A stretch of 64,000 bases of DNA from Nocardioides sp. zg-1308 (GCF_013155375.1 NZ_JABJQY010000002.1:1550001-1614000); one strand, 5' to 3'. Numbered from the stretch's first letter, positions 35,163 through 44,003 are shown. A program made the numbers and translations. The notes: generated from the letters alone by a model not told the origin.

Positions 35163-35846
35163 ATGGAGCGACACCCAGCACCCGCCACCCGGCACATCAA
35201 GGTCGCCGTCGTCGACGAGAGCGAGCTCGTGGTGCACGGCATCCGCGCGATGCTGGAGCCGCACTCGGCCCTCGTCACCGTCGTGCCGCACCGGTCCGAG
35301 GAGCCGTCGCCCCTCTGTGACCTCACCCTCTACGAGCCCTCCGCCCACGGCCGGTCGATGGGGACGCGCGCGATGCCGCAGCGCTTCCCCACCCGGATGG
35401 TCGCCTACGGCTGGGACTGCAGCCCGGAGGCCGTGTCGACCGAGATGTCGCGCGGTGCCGCCGGCTTCGTCAGCAAGTGGCTCCCCGCCCGCCGACTCAT
35501 CTGGAACCTCCTCCAGATCGCCGACGGTCGTGTCGTCGTCGACGCGTGGACCGGCCAGCCGGAGGCGAGCCGCCCCGCAGCGCAGAAGTGGCCCCTCACC
35601 CAGCGTGAGACCGAGGTCCTCTCGATGATCGCCGCCGGACGCGCCAACAAGGAGATCGCCGAGGAGACCAACCTCAGCATCAACTCCGTGAAGTCCTACA
35701 TCCGCGGCGCCTACTCCAAGATCGAGGTCACCTCGCGCTCGCAGGCCGTCCTCTGGGCGATCCAGCACGGGCTGCTGATGTCGGACGGCGCCGACGCCGC
35801 GCGCTCCGCCGCTCCGGCCCGCCCGGTGGCCCACGCGCGGTCGTGA
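35163..35846 (+). CDS. LuxR-type regulator with degenerate receiver
   Basis: 227 aa. The C-terminal helix-turn-helix is intact (LTQRETEVLSMIAAGRANKE; NLSINSVKSYIRGAYSKI). The N-terminal domain has the receiver fold (VAVVDESELVVHGIRAML ... GFVSKWLPA) with the lysine kept, but the phospho-acceptor strand reads DLTLYEPSAHG with no aspartate at the expected site. It is therefore likely a phosphorylation-independent pseudo-receiver. Its stop overlaps the GTG of the F420 oxidoreductase gene (GTGA), so the two are coupled. Confidence 0.88.
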   Translation: MERHPAPATRHIKVAVVDESELVVHGIRAMLEPHSALVTVVPHRSEEPSPLCDLTLYEPSAHGRSMGTRAMPQRFPTRMVAYGWDCSPEAVSTEMSRGAAGFVSKWLPARRLIWNLLQIADGRVVVDAWTGQPEASRPAAQKWPLTQRETEVLSMIAAGRANKEIAEETNLSINSVKSYIRGAYSKIEVTSRSQAVLWAIQHGLLMSDGADAARSAAPARPVAHARS

Positions 35847-36807
35847 CCCGTTTCGGCTACTTCCTCTCCTGCGAGGAGTACGCCCGGCGCAGCTGGTCGA
35901 GCAGGCCAGGCTGGCCGAGGAGGCGGGCTTCGACGCGCTGTGGATCAGCGACCACTTCCACCCGTGGAACAACGCGCAGGGCCAGTCGCCCTTCGTCTGG
36001 TCGATGATCGGCGCGATCGCGCAGGTCTGCGACCTCCCCGTCACCACCGCCGTCACCTGCCCCACGGTGCGGGTGCACCCGGCGATCGTCGCGCAGGCCG
36101 CCGCCACGTCGGCGGTGCTGCTCGGCGAGGGCCGCTTCCGGCTCGGGGTGGGCACCGGCGAGGCGCTCAACGAGCACGTCCTCGGTGACGCGTGGCCCCG
36201 CACCGACGTACGGCTCGAGATGCTCGAGGAGGCCGTCGAGGTCATCCGGCGGCTCTGGACCGGTGAGGTCGTCTCGCACGAGGGCCGCCACTACGACGTC
36301 GACACCGCGCGCATCTACACGCCGCCGGACGAGCCGCCGCCGATCTACATGAGCGCCTTCGGCCCCAAGGCCCTCGAGGTGGCCTCCCGGATCGCCGACG
36401 GCTTCGTCACCACCCAGCCCGATGCCGAGGGCGTGAGGATGTTCCGGGAGGCGAAGGGCCCCGACGCGCCCACCCAGGCCGGCCTCAAGGTCGCCTGGGC
36501 ATCGACGCGCGACGACGCGATCGACGCGGCGTACGAGCTGTGGCCCAACGCGGGCCTGCCCGGCGAGCTCAGCCAGGTGCTGCCCAGCCCCCAGCACTTC
36601 GAGCAGGCCAGCGAGCTGGTGACCCGTGACGCGATCGCCGCCAACGGCGCGTTCGGCCCCGACGTCGCCGAGCACGTCGAGGTGTTCACGCCCTTCGTGG
36701 AGGCCGGCTTCGACGAGGTGTACGTCGCCAACATGGGCCCGCACTACGCCGAGATGATCGCGGCCTACGGCTCCGACGTGCTCCCCGAGCTCCGCCGCCG
36801 GGGCTGA
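35843..36807 (+). pseudogene. F420-dependent LLM-class oxidoreductase, frameshifted near N-terminus
   Basis: From the GTG at 35843 the reading VTRFGYFLSCEEYA is the exact start expected for this family. One C is then missing in the CCC run at 35883-35885, and the protein continues in another frame as AQLVEQARLAEEAGFDALWI and DHFHPWNNAQGQSPFVWSMI, through to the stop at 36805-36807. The joined product would be about 321 aa, full length for the F420-dependent glucose-6-phosphate-dehydrogenase-like LLM family. An internal ATG at 36004 would lose about 53 residues of the barrel. It is either a recent pseudogene or an assembly indel. Confidence 0.85.
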
Positions 36808-36826
36808 GCACCAACCGCTGAGGGGC

Positions 36827-37279
36827 TCAGCGCTGGTAGTCGTCGACGTCCGACGGCTTGGCCTCGTGACCCTCGCGCCCGTGCGTGCGGCGCAGCTCCT
36901 TCATCTCGGCCTCGAAGACGTGGCGCCGCCCCTCGACGAGCTCGTCGAGCGCGCGCTGGTGGAGGCCCTTGGCGCGGGCGTAGTAGCCGTCGTCGAAGGC
37001 CTCGACCATCTGGAACGACCACATGCCGGGGAGCGGGTCGCCGCCGAGCACGTCGCGGTCGAGCGAGTCGGCGAGGTCCTCGTGCCCTGCCTCCTCGAGC
37101 AGCGCGTGAGCCTCCTCGAGCGTGCTCTCCCCGCTGCCCATCAGCCGGTGGAAGGCGTAGAGGTGGCCGCGGGCGTCCTCGACGTGGTCGAGGGCGGCCG
37201 ACAGCTTGCCGAGGGCCTCGATGGTCTCGTCGGTCACGCCGGAGGGTCGCTGGTGCGCTGCGTCGCGTTCGTCACTCAC
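36827..37279 (-). CDS. Hypothetical actinobacterial protein
   Basis: 150 aa from a GTG at 37279. It is helical and charged, with ETIEALGKLSAALDHVEDAR and GHEDLADSLDRDVLGGDPLP followed by MWSFQMVEAFDDGYYARAKG. The many acidic and histidine residues (HALLEEAGHEDL) could suggest a ferritin-like bundle, but the metal motif is not clear. No family name is given. It ends 20 nt from the convergent LLM gene. Confidence 0.72.
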   Translation of the reverse strand: MSDERDAAHQRPSGVTDETIEALGKLSAALDHVEDARGHLYAFHRLMGSGESTLEEAHALLEEAGHEDLADSLDRDVLGGDPLPGMWSFQMVEAFDDGYYARAKGLHQRALDELVEGRRHVFEAEMKELRRTHGREGHEAKPSDVDDYQR

Positions 37280-37366
37280 GTTGTGAAGCCTCACACCCGG
37301 CGCGGAGTCACGACCACCCCACTTCGGGCGGGATGGGGCCGGCAATCGGCGCGTGTCAGCACATTG

Positions 37367-38155
37367 TCAGCGCGGGTCGGCGTCCGGTCCCTCGTCGCGT
37401 CTCGGGCCCTGCCCCCTCCGCGCGCCGGGGTCGCGCACGGGGACCCGCTTGGTCCGGACGATCTCGGAGGCGACGTCGCGGACCTTGGTGTTCTCGTGCG
37501 ACGAGATGCGTCGGAGCACCTCGAACGCCGCCTCGCCGGAGAGGTCGAACCGCTCCATCAGCATGCCCGTCGCCTGCCCGATCTCCGCGCGGGTGCCCAG
37601 CGCCCGCAGCAGGTGCTCGTCCTCGATCGTGCGGGCGAGCACCACGGCCGCCACGGCCGCGATCGCCTGCCCGTGCGCGACGTCGTCCGCATCGAAGGCA
37701 CGCGGCGTGCGGGAGTAGAGGTTGAGCGCGCCCCACGTGTGGTCCGCGCTGGTGAACAATCGGAAGCTCAGGCTCGCGCGCACCCCCAGCTCGCGCACCA
37801 TCGCGCTGCCCCACCGGGGCCAGCGGGGGTCGGTCGCCAGGTCGCCCACGATGACGGTCGACTCCGAGCGGATGGCCTCGCGGCACGGGCCCTCGCGGAG
37901 GGCGTACTGCGCCTCGTCGAGCATCCGCAACCGCTCGGAGCTGGCCGCGGGGGTGCGGATGGCGTGGCGCTCGACGAGCGACACCCCGACGTGGTCGCAC
38001 TCCTCGAAGAAGTCGGGAGCGAGGTCGACGAGTCGCTGGAGGGTGTGGATGGGGTCGGACTGCGCGTTGAGCGAGCGCACCGCGTCGGACAGCTGCTGGT
38101 CGAAGAGCGCGTCCATGTCCACATCCCTGCCTGGGTCGCTGACCCGCGTCGCCAT
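37367..38155 (-). CDS. GAF and ANTAR domain regulator
   Basis: 262 aa. The GAF domain covers about residues 25-175 (LVDLAPDFFEECDHVGVSLV; GDLATDPRWPRWG; WGALNLYSRTPRAFD). The ANTAR domain covers about 185-245 (ALGTRAEIGQATGMLMERFD; AFEVLRRISSHENTKVRDVA). This is the standard plan of signal-responsive antiterminators in actinobacteria. The C-terminus is a basic tail. The target RNA is unknown. Confidence 0.93.
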   Translation of the reverse strand: MATRVSDPGRDVDMDALFDQQLSDAVRSLNAQSDPIHTLQRLVDLAPDFFEECDHVGVSLVERHAIRTPAASSERLRMLDEAQYALREGPCREAIRSESTVIVGDLATDPRWPRWGSAMVRELGVRASLSFRLFTSADHTWGALNLYSRTPRAFDADDVAHGQAIAAVAAVVLARTIEDEHLLRALGTRAEIGQATGMLMERFDLSGEAAFEVLRRISSHENTKVRDVASEIVRTKRVPVRDPGARRGQGPRRDEGPDADPR

Positions 38156-38226
38156 GTCGGAAGGGGCGCCCGCATGACGAGCCCTTCACCGTCGCACTGC
38201 TCGTCCTGCACCGCAAGGGGTGACGG

Positions 38227-38808
38227 TCAGCGGCCCACCAGCGAGCGCAGGCCCGCCGCGACGGCCACCCCGAGGGCCGCACCGCCGACGGCGTCGACCG
38301 GGTGGTGGGCGCCCTGGCCGATCCGGACCACGGCAGCGGCGGCCGCCGCGCCGAGCACCGCGGGCCGTGCGCGGGACGGGAGGTCGGGCGCCACGAGTGC
38401 GGCGGCCGCGAACGCGATGGCCGCGTGCCCGGACGGGAACGAGCCACCCTCGACGGGCGCGTCGTCGCGGAGCACCGTCGGTTGGACGTAGAGCGGCCGC
38501 GGCGCCGGGCGTACCTTCTTGATGCTCACCTCGAGGGCCTTCTCCAGCGGCAGGGCGAGCGCCGACGCCAGCGCCAGTCGCCGACGTCCGGCGAGCGCGG
38601 CCACCACGGCGGTGCCCGGGAGGACCCACGGCGTACCGAGCTGCTGGAGCACGCGGAAGGGCCGCGCCTCGCCGTGGTCGTTGACCAGGGCGAACAGCCA
38701 ACGGTCCGGGGCCGGGTGCCGGCGCGCGACCGTCGAGGCGAGGGCGGTGACCGCCAGGCCGGCGGCGCACGAGACGGCGTCGCGCTCGCGGATCCGGGGT
38801 TGGGTCAT
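38227..38808 (-). CDS. PAP2-family phosphatase
   Basis: 193 aa with about five hydrophobic segments. The three phosphatase motifs are present: KKVRPAPRP (K-x6-RP type), SFPSGHAA (PSGH) and RIGQGAHHPVDAVGG (R-x5-H-x3-D). It probably dephosphorylates a lipid phosphate such as phosphatidate or undecaprenyl pyrophosphate at the membrane. A TAGGAC hexamer 6 nt before the ATG suggests a leaderless message. Confidence 0.9.
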   Translation of the reverse strand: MTQPRIRERDAVSCAAGLAVTALASTVARRHPAPDRWLFALVNDHGEARPFRVLQQLGTPWVLPGTAVVAALAGRRRLALASALALPLEKALEVSIKKVRPAPRPLYVQPTVLRDDAPVEGGSFPSGHAAIAFAAAALVAPDLPSRARPAVLGAAAAAAVVRIGQGAHHPVDAVGGAALGVAVAAGLRSLVGR

Positions 38809-38814
38809 GGACGA

Positions 38815-38820
38815 GTCCTA
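38815..38820 (-). promoter_or_regulatory. -10 box, leaderless start of PAP2 gene
   Basis: TAGGAC on the minus strand, then 6 nt, then the ATG at 38808. The sixth base is C rather than T. Confidence 0.5.
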
Positions 38821-38879
38821 CCACGGCCGCCGGCCGGCGGGCGGCCGCCGTCCGGTGCGGGGGCGCCCCTCGGGACAAC

Positions 38880-38957
38880 GTGGAAGATCGAGGTCACGTG
38901 GTGGCTCGGATCTTCCGCGATCTCCCGGCGGTCACCGGATATCCGGGGACTCCAGAC
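38880..38957 (+). repeat. Two-hairpin repeat, type A copy 2
   Basis: 78 bp, roughly nine-tenths identical to 33524-33601 with one deletion and one insertion. The first stem pairs GGAAGATC with GATCTTCC. The second hairpin is GTCACCGGATATCCGGGGAC (38931-38950), with one arm changed relative to copy 1. Confidence 0.85.
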
Positions 38958-39192
38958 AGCAGCGTCGCGCACAGGTCCCCGGCAGGGTTCCCCGACCCCC
39001 CGGACGGCATGCGTCCCCACCGGACGTACGTCGCGCGCGTGCGCATGCTCGGCGGCGCACCGGGGCACTGGCTCTCGTGAGCACCTTGGACAGAGCCGGC
39101 ACGGAGTCGGCGCGCGCGACACGCGCGACCACGGTGCCCGACCCAGCAGCCGCGACGCCCGCGGCGGAGCAGACCGAGGAGGTCTCCAGTTC

Positions 39193-40374
39193 ATGAAGGC
39201 AGTCACCTGGCAGGGCAAGCAGGACATGCAGGTCATCGAGGTGCCGGACCCCGTCATCGAGGAGCCGACCGACGTGATCGTGCAGATCACCTCGACGGGC
39301 CTGTGCGGCTCGGACCTCCACCTCTACGACCCGCTGTCCCCCTTCATGACGGCCGGCGACGTGGTCGGGCACGAGCCCATGGGCATCGTCCAGGCGGTCG
39401 GCTCGGCCGTCACGACCCTCTCCGTGGGGGACCGGGTCGTCGTGCCGTTCAACATCAGCTGCGGCACCTGCTGGATGTGCAGCCGCGGGCTCTACAGCCA
39501 GTGCGAGACCACCCAGAACCGCGACACCGGCACCGGCGCCAGCCTCTTCGGCTACAGCAAGCTCTACGGCCAGGTCCCCGGCGGCCAGGCCGAGCTGCTG
39601 CGCGTCCCGTTCGGCGACACGCTCCCGATCAAGGTGCCCGAGGGCCCGCCGGACGACCGCTTCCTCTACCTCTCCGACGTGCTGCCCACCGCGTGGCAGG
39701 CCGTCGAGTACGCCGACGTCGAGGACGGCGGCACGCTGCTGGTCGTCGGCGCCGGCCCGATCGGCGACATGGCCTCCCGGATCGCCATGCACCGCGGCCT
39801 GCGCGTCATCGTGGTCGACTCCGTCCGTGAGCGCCTGGCCCGGGTCCACGGCCGCGGCGCCGAGACCATCGACCACACCGAGGTCGACGGGGTCGGCGAC
39901 GCCGTGCGCGAGCTGACCGACGGTCGCGGCGCCGACGCGGTCATCGACGCCGTCGGCATGGAGGCCCACGGGTCGCCGATCGCCGAGACCGCGCAGAAGG
40001 CCCTCGGCCTGCTGCCCAAGAAGGTGCAGGAGAAGGTCATGCTGACCGCCGGCTCCGACCGCCTCGCCGCCCTCCTGAGCGCGATCGACTCCGTGCGCCG
40101 CGGCGGCACGATCAGCATCTCCGGCGTCTACGGCGCCCCCACCGACCCGCTGCCGATGTTCGAGCTCTTCGACAAGCAGGTCCAGCTGCGCATGGGCCAG
40201 GCCAACGTGCGCCGGTGGAGCGACGACATCCTCGCGCTGCTGAAGGAGGACCAGGACCACCTCGGCGTGGACTCCTTCGCCACCCACCACCTGCCGCTGT
40301 CGCAGGCGCCCGAGGCCTACCGGAAGTTCCGCGACAAGGAGGACGGCATGGTCAAGGTCGTGTTCAAGCCGTGA
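39193..40374 (+). CDS. Zinc-dependent alcohol dehydrogenase
   Basis: 393 aa. Catalytic zinc residues lie in TGLCGSDLHLYD and VVGHEPMG. The structural zinc loop is CGTCWMCSRGLYSQC, with four cysteines. The cofactor motif is VVGAGPIGDM followed by VIVVDSVRERL, indicating NAD. It belongs to the medium-chain group related to glutathione-independent formaldehyde or threonine dehydrogenases, with a long insertion (about 290-320). Its stop overlaps the GTG of the next gene. A strong GAGGAGGT site precedes the ATG. Confidence 0.92.
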   Translation: MKAVTWQGKQDMQVIEVPDPVIEEPTDVIVQITSTGLCGSDLHLYDPLSPFMTAGDVVGHEPMGIVQAVGSAVTTLSVGDRVVVPFNISCGTCWMCSRGLYSQCETTQNRDTGTGASLFGYSKLYGQVPGGQAELLRVPFGDTLPIKVPEGPPDDRFLYLSDVLPTAWQAVEYADVEDGGTLLVVGAGPIGDMASRIAMHRGLRVIVVDSVRERLARVHGRGAETIDHTEVDGVGDAVRELTDGRGADAVIDAVGMEAHGSPIAETAQKALGLLPKKVQEKVMLTAGSDRLAALLSAIDSVRRGGTISISGVYGAPTDPLPMFELFDKQVQLRMGQANVRRWSDDILALLKEDQDHLGVDSFATHHLPLSQAPEAYRKFRDKEDGMVKVVFKP

Positions 40375-41324
40375 GGCTGCCCAAGCCCCGCGGGCCGCTC
40401 AGCGAGTGGGTCGTCGCCCGGCTGACCGACGGCACCACCTCGGCGGCAGCGGCCCCGGCCGCCGGCTCCTGGGACGACGAGTGCATCGCGCTCTGGACCC
40501 TGCACGAGCTGTCGTACCGCGGCTTCGAGGACGCCGACGACCGCGCCGAGTGGGCGCCGGACCTGCTCGTCGTCCGCCACGAGCTCGAGACCGCGCTCGA
40601 GGAGCGGCTGCGGGCGCGCTGGCAGGAGTCCGGCGCGGTCGAGGTCGACGACCCCGCCCAGGTGCCCACCGCCCTCGAGTCGCTGGTCGCCGCGGACGAC
40701 GGACCGTCCCTTGCCGACCACGTACGCCGGCGCGCCGACCGCGAGCAGGTGCTCGAGCTGCTGCGGCAGCGCTCGATCTACCACCTCAAGGAGTCCGACC
40801 CCTCCGCGTTCGTCGTGCCGCGGCTCCCGGTGCGCGCCAAGGCCGCACTGATGGAGCTGCAGTACGACGAGTACGGCGACGGCGACCCCAACCGGCTGCA
40901 CGCCCACCTGTTCGCGCGAGGCCTGGACGCGATCGGGCTGCGCTCGGAGTACGGCGCCTACGTCGACGACGCCCTCCCCGAGACCCTCGAGATGAACAAC
41001 GCCGGGTCGCTCCTCGGCCTGCACCGCCGCCTGCGCGGCGCGGCGATGGGCCACCTCGCCGCGTTCGAGATGACCAGCTCGCTGCCCTCGCGCAAGATGG
41101 TGCAGGGGCTGGACCGCCTCGATCTGGGCGGGCCGATGGCGGCGTACTACGACGAGCACGTCGAGGCCGACGCCATCCACGAGCACCTCGCGACCCGCGA
41201 CATCTGCGGCACGCTCGCGGAGGACGAGCCCGACCAGGCGACGGAGATCCTCTTCGGGGCCTACACCTGCCTGGACATCGAGGCGCGGTTCGCCACCGCC
41301 CTGCTCGCGTCGTGGGACGTCTGA
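40371..41324 (+). CDS. Iron-containing redox enzyme family protein (haem-oxygenase-like)
   Basis: 317 aa from a GTG at 40371, overlapping the dehydrogenase stop by 4 nt. The helical protein has ALMELQYDEYGDGDPNRLHA and YYDEHVEADAIHEHLATRDI, which match the Glu/His-rich metal site of the haem-oxygenase-like di-iron oxidase fold. Members oxidise small molecules with O2 at a di-iron centre. The next gene, a CDGSH protein, also overlaps by one base (ATGA context), so the three form a tightly coupled operon. Confidence 0.85.
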   Translation: MRLPKPRGPLSEWVVARLTDGTTSAAAAPAAGSWDDECIALWTLHELSYRGFEDADDRAEWAPDLLVVRHELETALEERLRARWQESGAVEVDDPAQVPTALESLVAADDGPSLADHVRRRADREQVLELLRQRSIYHLKESDPSAFVVPRLPVRAKAALMELQYDEYGDGDPNRLHAHLFARGLDAIGLRSEYGAYVDDALPETLEMNNAGSLLGLHRRLRGAAMGHLAAFEMTSSLPSRKMVQGLDRLDLGGPMAAYYDEHVEADAIHEHLATRDICGTLAEDEPDQATEILFGAYTCLDIEARFATALLASWDV

Positions 41325-41527
41325 TGGCCGCCGACCGCGACTTCGACCACCCCGACGTGGTGCTGTGCCCCGACGGCCCGCTGCTGCTCCGCAACGCCAC
41401 GTCGGTGCAAGCCGCCGACGGGACGATCCACCCGGTCGAGCGCCCCGTCGTCGCGCTGTGCCGGTGCGAGAAGTCCAGCCGGCTGCCGTGGTGCGACGGG
41501 ACCCACAAGGTGATCCCGCGGGGGTAG
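41324..41527 (+). CDS. CDGSH iron-sulphur domain protein
   Basis: 67 aa. The motif CRCEKSSRLPWCDGTHK carries three Cys and one His that bind a [2Fe-2S] cluster in known CDGSH proteins; here the serine of CDGSH is Thr. Such proteins move electrons or sense redox state. It begins at the stop of the iron-containing redox gene (TGATG), so it may supply electrons to that enzyme; that is inference. Confidence 0.93.
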   Translation: MAADRDFDHPDVVLCPDGPLLLRNATSVQAADGTIHPVERPVVALCRCEKSSRLPWCDGTHKVIPRG

Positions 41528-41542
41528 GTGCTCCGCCTCCGC

Positions 41543-41706
41543 CTCCGCCGCTCGAGCGGTGAGTGACGCAGGTTCTCGGCGTGCAGAACTTGCCTCACTC
41601 ACCGCTCCGCGGCAGATGACACCGCTCCGCCGCTCGAGCGGTGAGTGACGCAGGTTCTCGGCGTGCAGAACCTGCCTCACGCACCGCTCCGCGGCAGATG
41701 GCACCG
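41543..41706 (+). repeat. Two tandem 82-bp hairpin repeats
   Basis: Units at 41543-41624 and 41625-41706 are near identical, followed by a partial third copy of the 3' end (CGCGGCAGATGACACCGCTC, about 41709-41728). Each unit contains a long inverted repeat, GCGGTGAGTGA to TCACTCACCGC in unit 1 (41556-41605), with an inner GCAGGTTCT/AGAACCTGC stem that is perfect in unit 2. It lies between the convergent CDGSH and methyltransferase genes. Confidence 0.88.
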
Positions 41707-41745
41707 CCCGCGGCAGATGACACCGCTCAGGTCGCGCGTCGTACG

Positions 41746-42366
41746 TCAGCCCGCGCGGTCGATCCGCGCCAGGACGCCACGCACCTCCTGGCGCACCTCC
41801 ACCATCTCCAGCCGGCCTTCGGCGAAGCAGGGCTCGTCGCGGAGGATGTCGGTCTGTCCGGTGGTCCCCACCTGGAGGACCGCGGACCCGCCTGGGGCGA
41901 GGTGGGCGTCAATGACGGCGAGGCACGCCCGGGCGACGTCGAGGCCGTCGTCGCCGCCGTCGATCGCGGTGAGCGGGTCCTCGGGGTAGCGGCCCGTCTC
42001 CTGGCGCGGCACCCACGGCGGGTCGGCGATGACGACGGGGAAGAGCTCGCCCGGGGCGAGTGCGTCCTCGAGCCGGCCCTCGCGGACCTCGACCCGGTCG
42101 GCCAGCCCGGCGGCGACGGCGTTGGCGCGGGCGAAGTCGCAGGCCACCGCGCTCGCGTCGACGCAGACGAGGCTGCGACCCGAGAGCGCCACGGACAGCA
42201 GGCCGATGTGGCCGGCACCCGAGCACAGCTCGAGCACGGGGCCGGCCGGGGCCTCCAGGGACAGGTCGGCCGCCCAGTCGGACTGGGCCGACGTCCACTC
42301 GCGCGGGCGCAGGACGCGCTCGTCGAACGCGATGGTCAGGGTGCCGAAGGTCATCTGCTCCGTCAC
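41746..42366 (-). CDS. SAM-dependent methyltransferase (HemK/PrmC-like)
   Basis: 206 aa from a GTG at 42366 that overlaps the upstream stop by 4 nt. Motif I is LELCSGAGHIG (45-55), and the DPPW tetrad (115-118; ADPPWVP) matches the (N/D)PP(Y/F/W) motif of N-methylating enzymes. It resembles PrmC-type methyltransferases, but as the last gene of a glycosyltransferase/flavoenzyme operon it may modify the pathway product. Only experiment would tell. Confidence 0.85.
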   Translation of the reverse strand: MTEQMTFGTLTIAFDERVLRPREWTSAQSDWAADLSLEAPAGPVLELCSGAGHIGLLSVALSGRSLVCVDASAVACDFARANAVAAGLADRVEVREGRLEDALAPGELFPVVIADPPWVPRQETGRYPEDPLTAIDGGDDGLDVARACLAVIDAHLAPGGSAVLQVGTTGQTDILRDEPCFAEGRLEMVEVRQEVRGVLARIDRAG

Positions 42367-44003
42367 GTGGACGCTCCTCGGTTCAGCCGGGACAGGAGGG
42401 CGGCGGGTCGCAGGCGACCGGTGCGCTCCTGCCAGATCGCGGCGCGGGCGGCATTGGCCCCGGCCGCGCCGTGGACGCCACCGCCGGGGTGGGCCGAGGC
42501 GGAGGCGAGGAACAGCCCGGGGACGCCCGTCGACGCCCGGCCCCGCATCGCGGGCACCGGCCGGAACACCAGCTCCTGGTGCAGCTGGGACGTGCCGCCG
42601 TTGACCGCCCCGCCGATGAGGTTGGCGTTGCGCGCCTCGAGCTCGTGGGGCCCCATCACCCGACGCGCCTGGACGAGGTCGCCGAAGCCCGGCGCCACGG
42701 CCTCGATGCGCGCCTGCATGCGGTCGGCGAAGCGCTCCGTCTCGTCGTGGTCCCACCGGCCCGTGATGCCGTCGGGACCGGCGTCGTGGCGGGTCATCCC
42801 GGGCTGCGGCACGTGGGTGTAGGCCCAGAACGACTCGGTCCCGGCGGGGGACCGGGTGGGGTCGCTGGCGGTCATCTGCCCGGTGAGGAGGAAGGGCCGG
42901 TCGGGCACGACGCCCGACGACACCTTCGCGAGCGTCTCGGTCATCTCCTCGACGGAGTCCGCGACGTGCACCGTGCCGGGGACCTTGTCGGGCCGGTTGC
43001 GCCACGGGATGGGGCCCGACAGCGCCCAGTCCACCTTGACGGTGCCGGGGTCGAGCTCGAAGTCGCGCATCCCGCGCACCAGCCGCGGGGGCAGGTCCTC
43101 GTCGGGGACGAGCCCGCCGAAGAGGTGCGCCGCGGAGACGTCGGCGAGCACCGCGCGGGCGGCGTACGCCTCCCCGTCGCGGGTGCGTACGCCGGTCACG
43201 CGGCCGTCGCGCACGTCGACGGCCGTCACCTCGGTGCCGGTCTCCAGCCGGCCGCCGAGGCTGGTGAAGCGGCTGACGAGCGCGTCGGTGAGCGACTGCG
43301 CCCCGCCGCGCGGGACGGGGAAGCCGACGGTCTGCCCGAGCATGGTCATCAGCACGCCGAAGACCCCGGAGCCGGGTGAGGCGAGCGGGAAGTCGGCGTG
43401 GCCGGCGTTGCCGGCGAGCAGCAGGGCCGCCGCCGGCCCCTCGAACAGCTCGCGGCCGAGCGAGGCCACCGGGGTGGCCAGCATCCGCACGGTGTCGAGC
43501 CCGCCGGTCCGCGCCACCGCGGGCAGCAGGCGGGCGCCGGCGCGCACCGGCGGGAAGGGCGAGATCAGGGCGTCGACCATCGCGGGACCGATGCGGTCCC
43601 ACGTGCTGCACAGCTCGAGCCACGTGTCGCCGTCGCCGGGCTGCAGCGCCTCGAGGCCGGCGGCGGTGTCGTGTCGGTCGCGGTGGAGGATCGCCCACCT
43701 GTCGTCGCCGAAGGGGTGGCCGAGCACTGCGGGCGCGTGCTCCCACGCCAGGCCGTGGTCCTCGAGGTGGAGCGACCGGATGGTGCGCGAGGCGAGCGCC
43801 AGGGGGTAGAACGCGCTGAAGGTGTCGTGCACGAAGTCGGGGTGCAGCTCGCGGTCGCTGCGGACCGCGCCGCCGGGCGTCGGCTGGGCCTCGAGGACCA
43901 GCACCTCCCAGCCGGCGTCGGCGAGCAGGTTGGCCGCGACGAGGCCGTTGGGGCCGGCGCCGACGACGACGGCGTCGTAGGTCCCCGGCGCGCGGCCGGT
44001 CAC
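42363..44003 (-). CDS. Phytoene-desaturase-like FAD oxidoreductase
   Basis: 546 aa from a GTG at 44003. The dinucleotide motif DAVVVGAGPNGLVAANLLAD (about 10-29), then VLVLEAQPTPGGAVRS, begins a CrtI/FAD amine-oxidase fold. The C-terminal FAD-contact GVPGLFLASASAHPGGGVHG is typical of carotenoid desaturase and isomerase relatives. It is coupled by 4-nt overlaps to the SRPBCC gene upstream and the methyltransferase downstream. No carotenoid synthase genes are present, so a lipid or polyketide-like substrate is possible. Confidence 0.88.
   Translation of the reverse strand: MTGRAPGTYDAVVVGAGPNGLVAANLLADAGWEVLVLEAQPTPGGAVRSDRELHPDFVHDTFSAFYPLALASRTIRSLHLEDHGLAWEHAPAVLGHPFGDDRWAILHRDRHDTAAGLEALQPGDGDTWLELCSTWDRIGPAMVDALISPFPPVRAGARLLPAVARTGGLDTVRMLATPVASLGRELFEGPAAALLLAGNAGHADFPLASPGSGVFGVLMTMLGQTVGFPVPRGGAQSLTDALVSRFTSLGGRLETGTEVTAVDVRDGRVTGVRTRDGEAYAARAVLADVSAAHLFGGLVPDEDLPPRLVRGMRDFELDPGTVKVDWALSGPIPWRNRPDKVPGTVHVADSVEEMTETLAKVSSGVVPDRPFLLTGQMTASDPTRSPAGTESFWAYTHVPQPGMTRHDAGPDGITGRWDHDETERFADRMQARIEAVAPGFGDLVQARRVMGPHELEARNANLIGGAVNGGTSQLHQELVFRPVPAMRGRASTGVPGLFLASASAHPGGGVHGAAGANAARAAIWQERTGRLRPAALLSRLNRGAST

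Larger units (their letters stand above)
38809..39192. other. 384-bp divergent intergenic region
   Basis: It holds the -10 box of the PAP2 gene (38815-38820), type-A repeat copy 2 (38880-38957) and a GAGGAGGT ribosome binding site for the alcohol dehydrogenase (39176-39183). No gene was recognised. Confidence 0.6.

Noticed and set aside
41543..41706. 82-bp tandem units as a CRISPR array
   Set aside because: There are only two units with no variable spacers and no cas genes; the whole unit is repeated.
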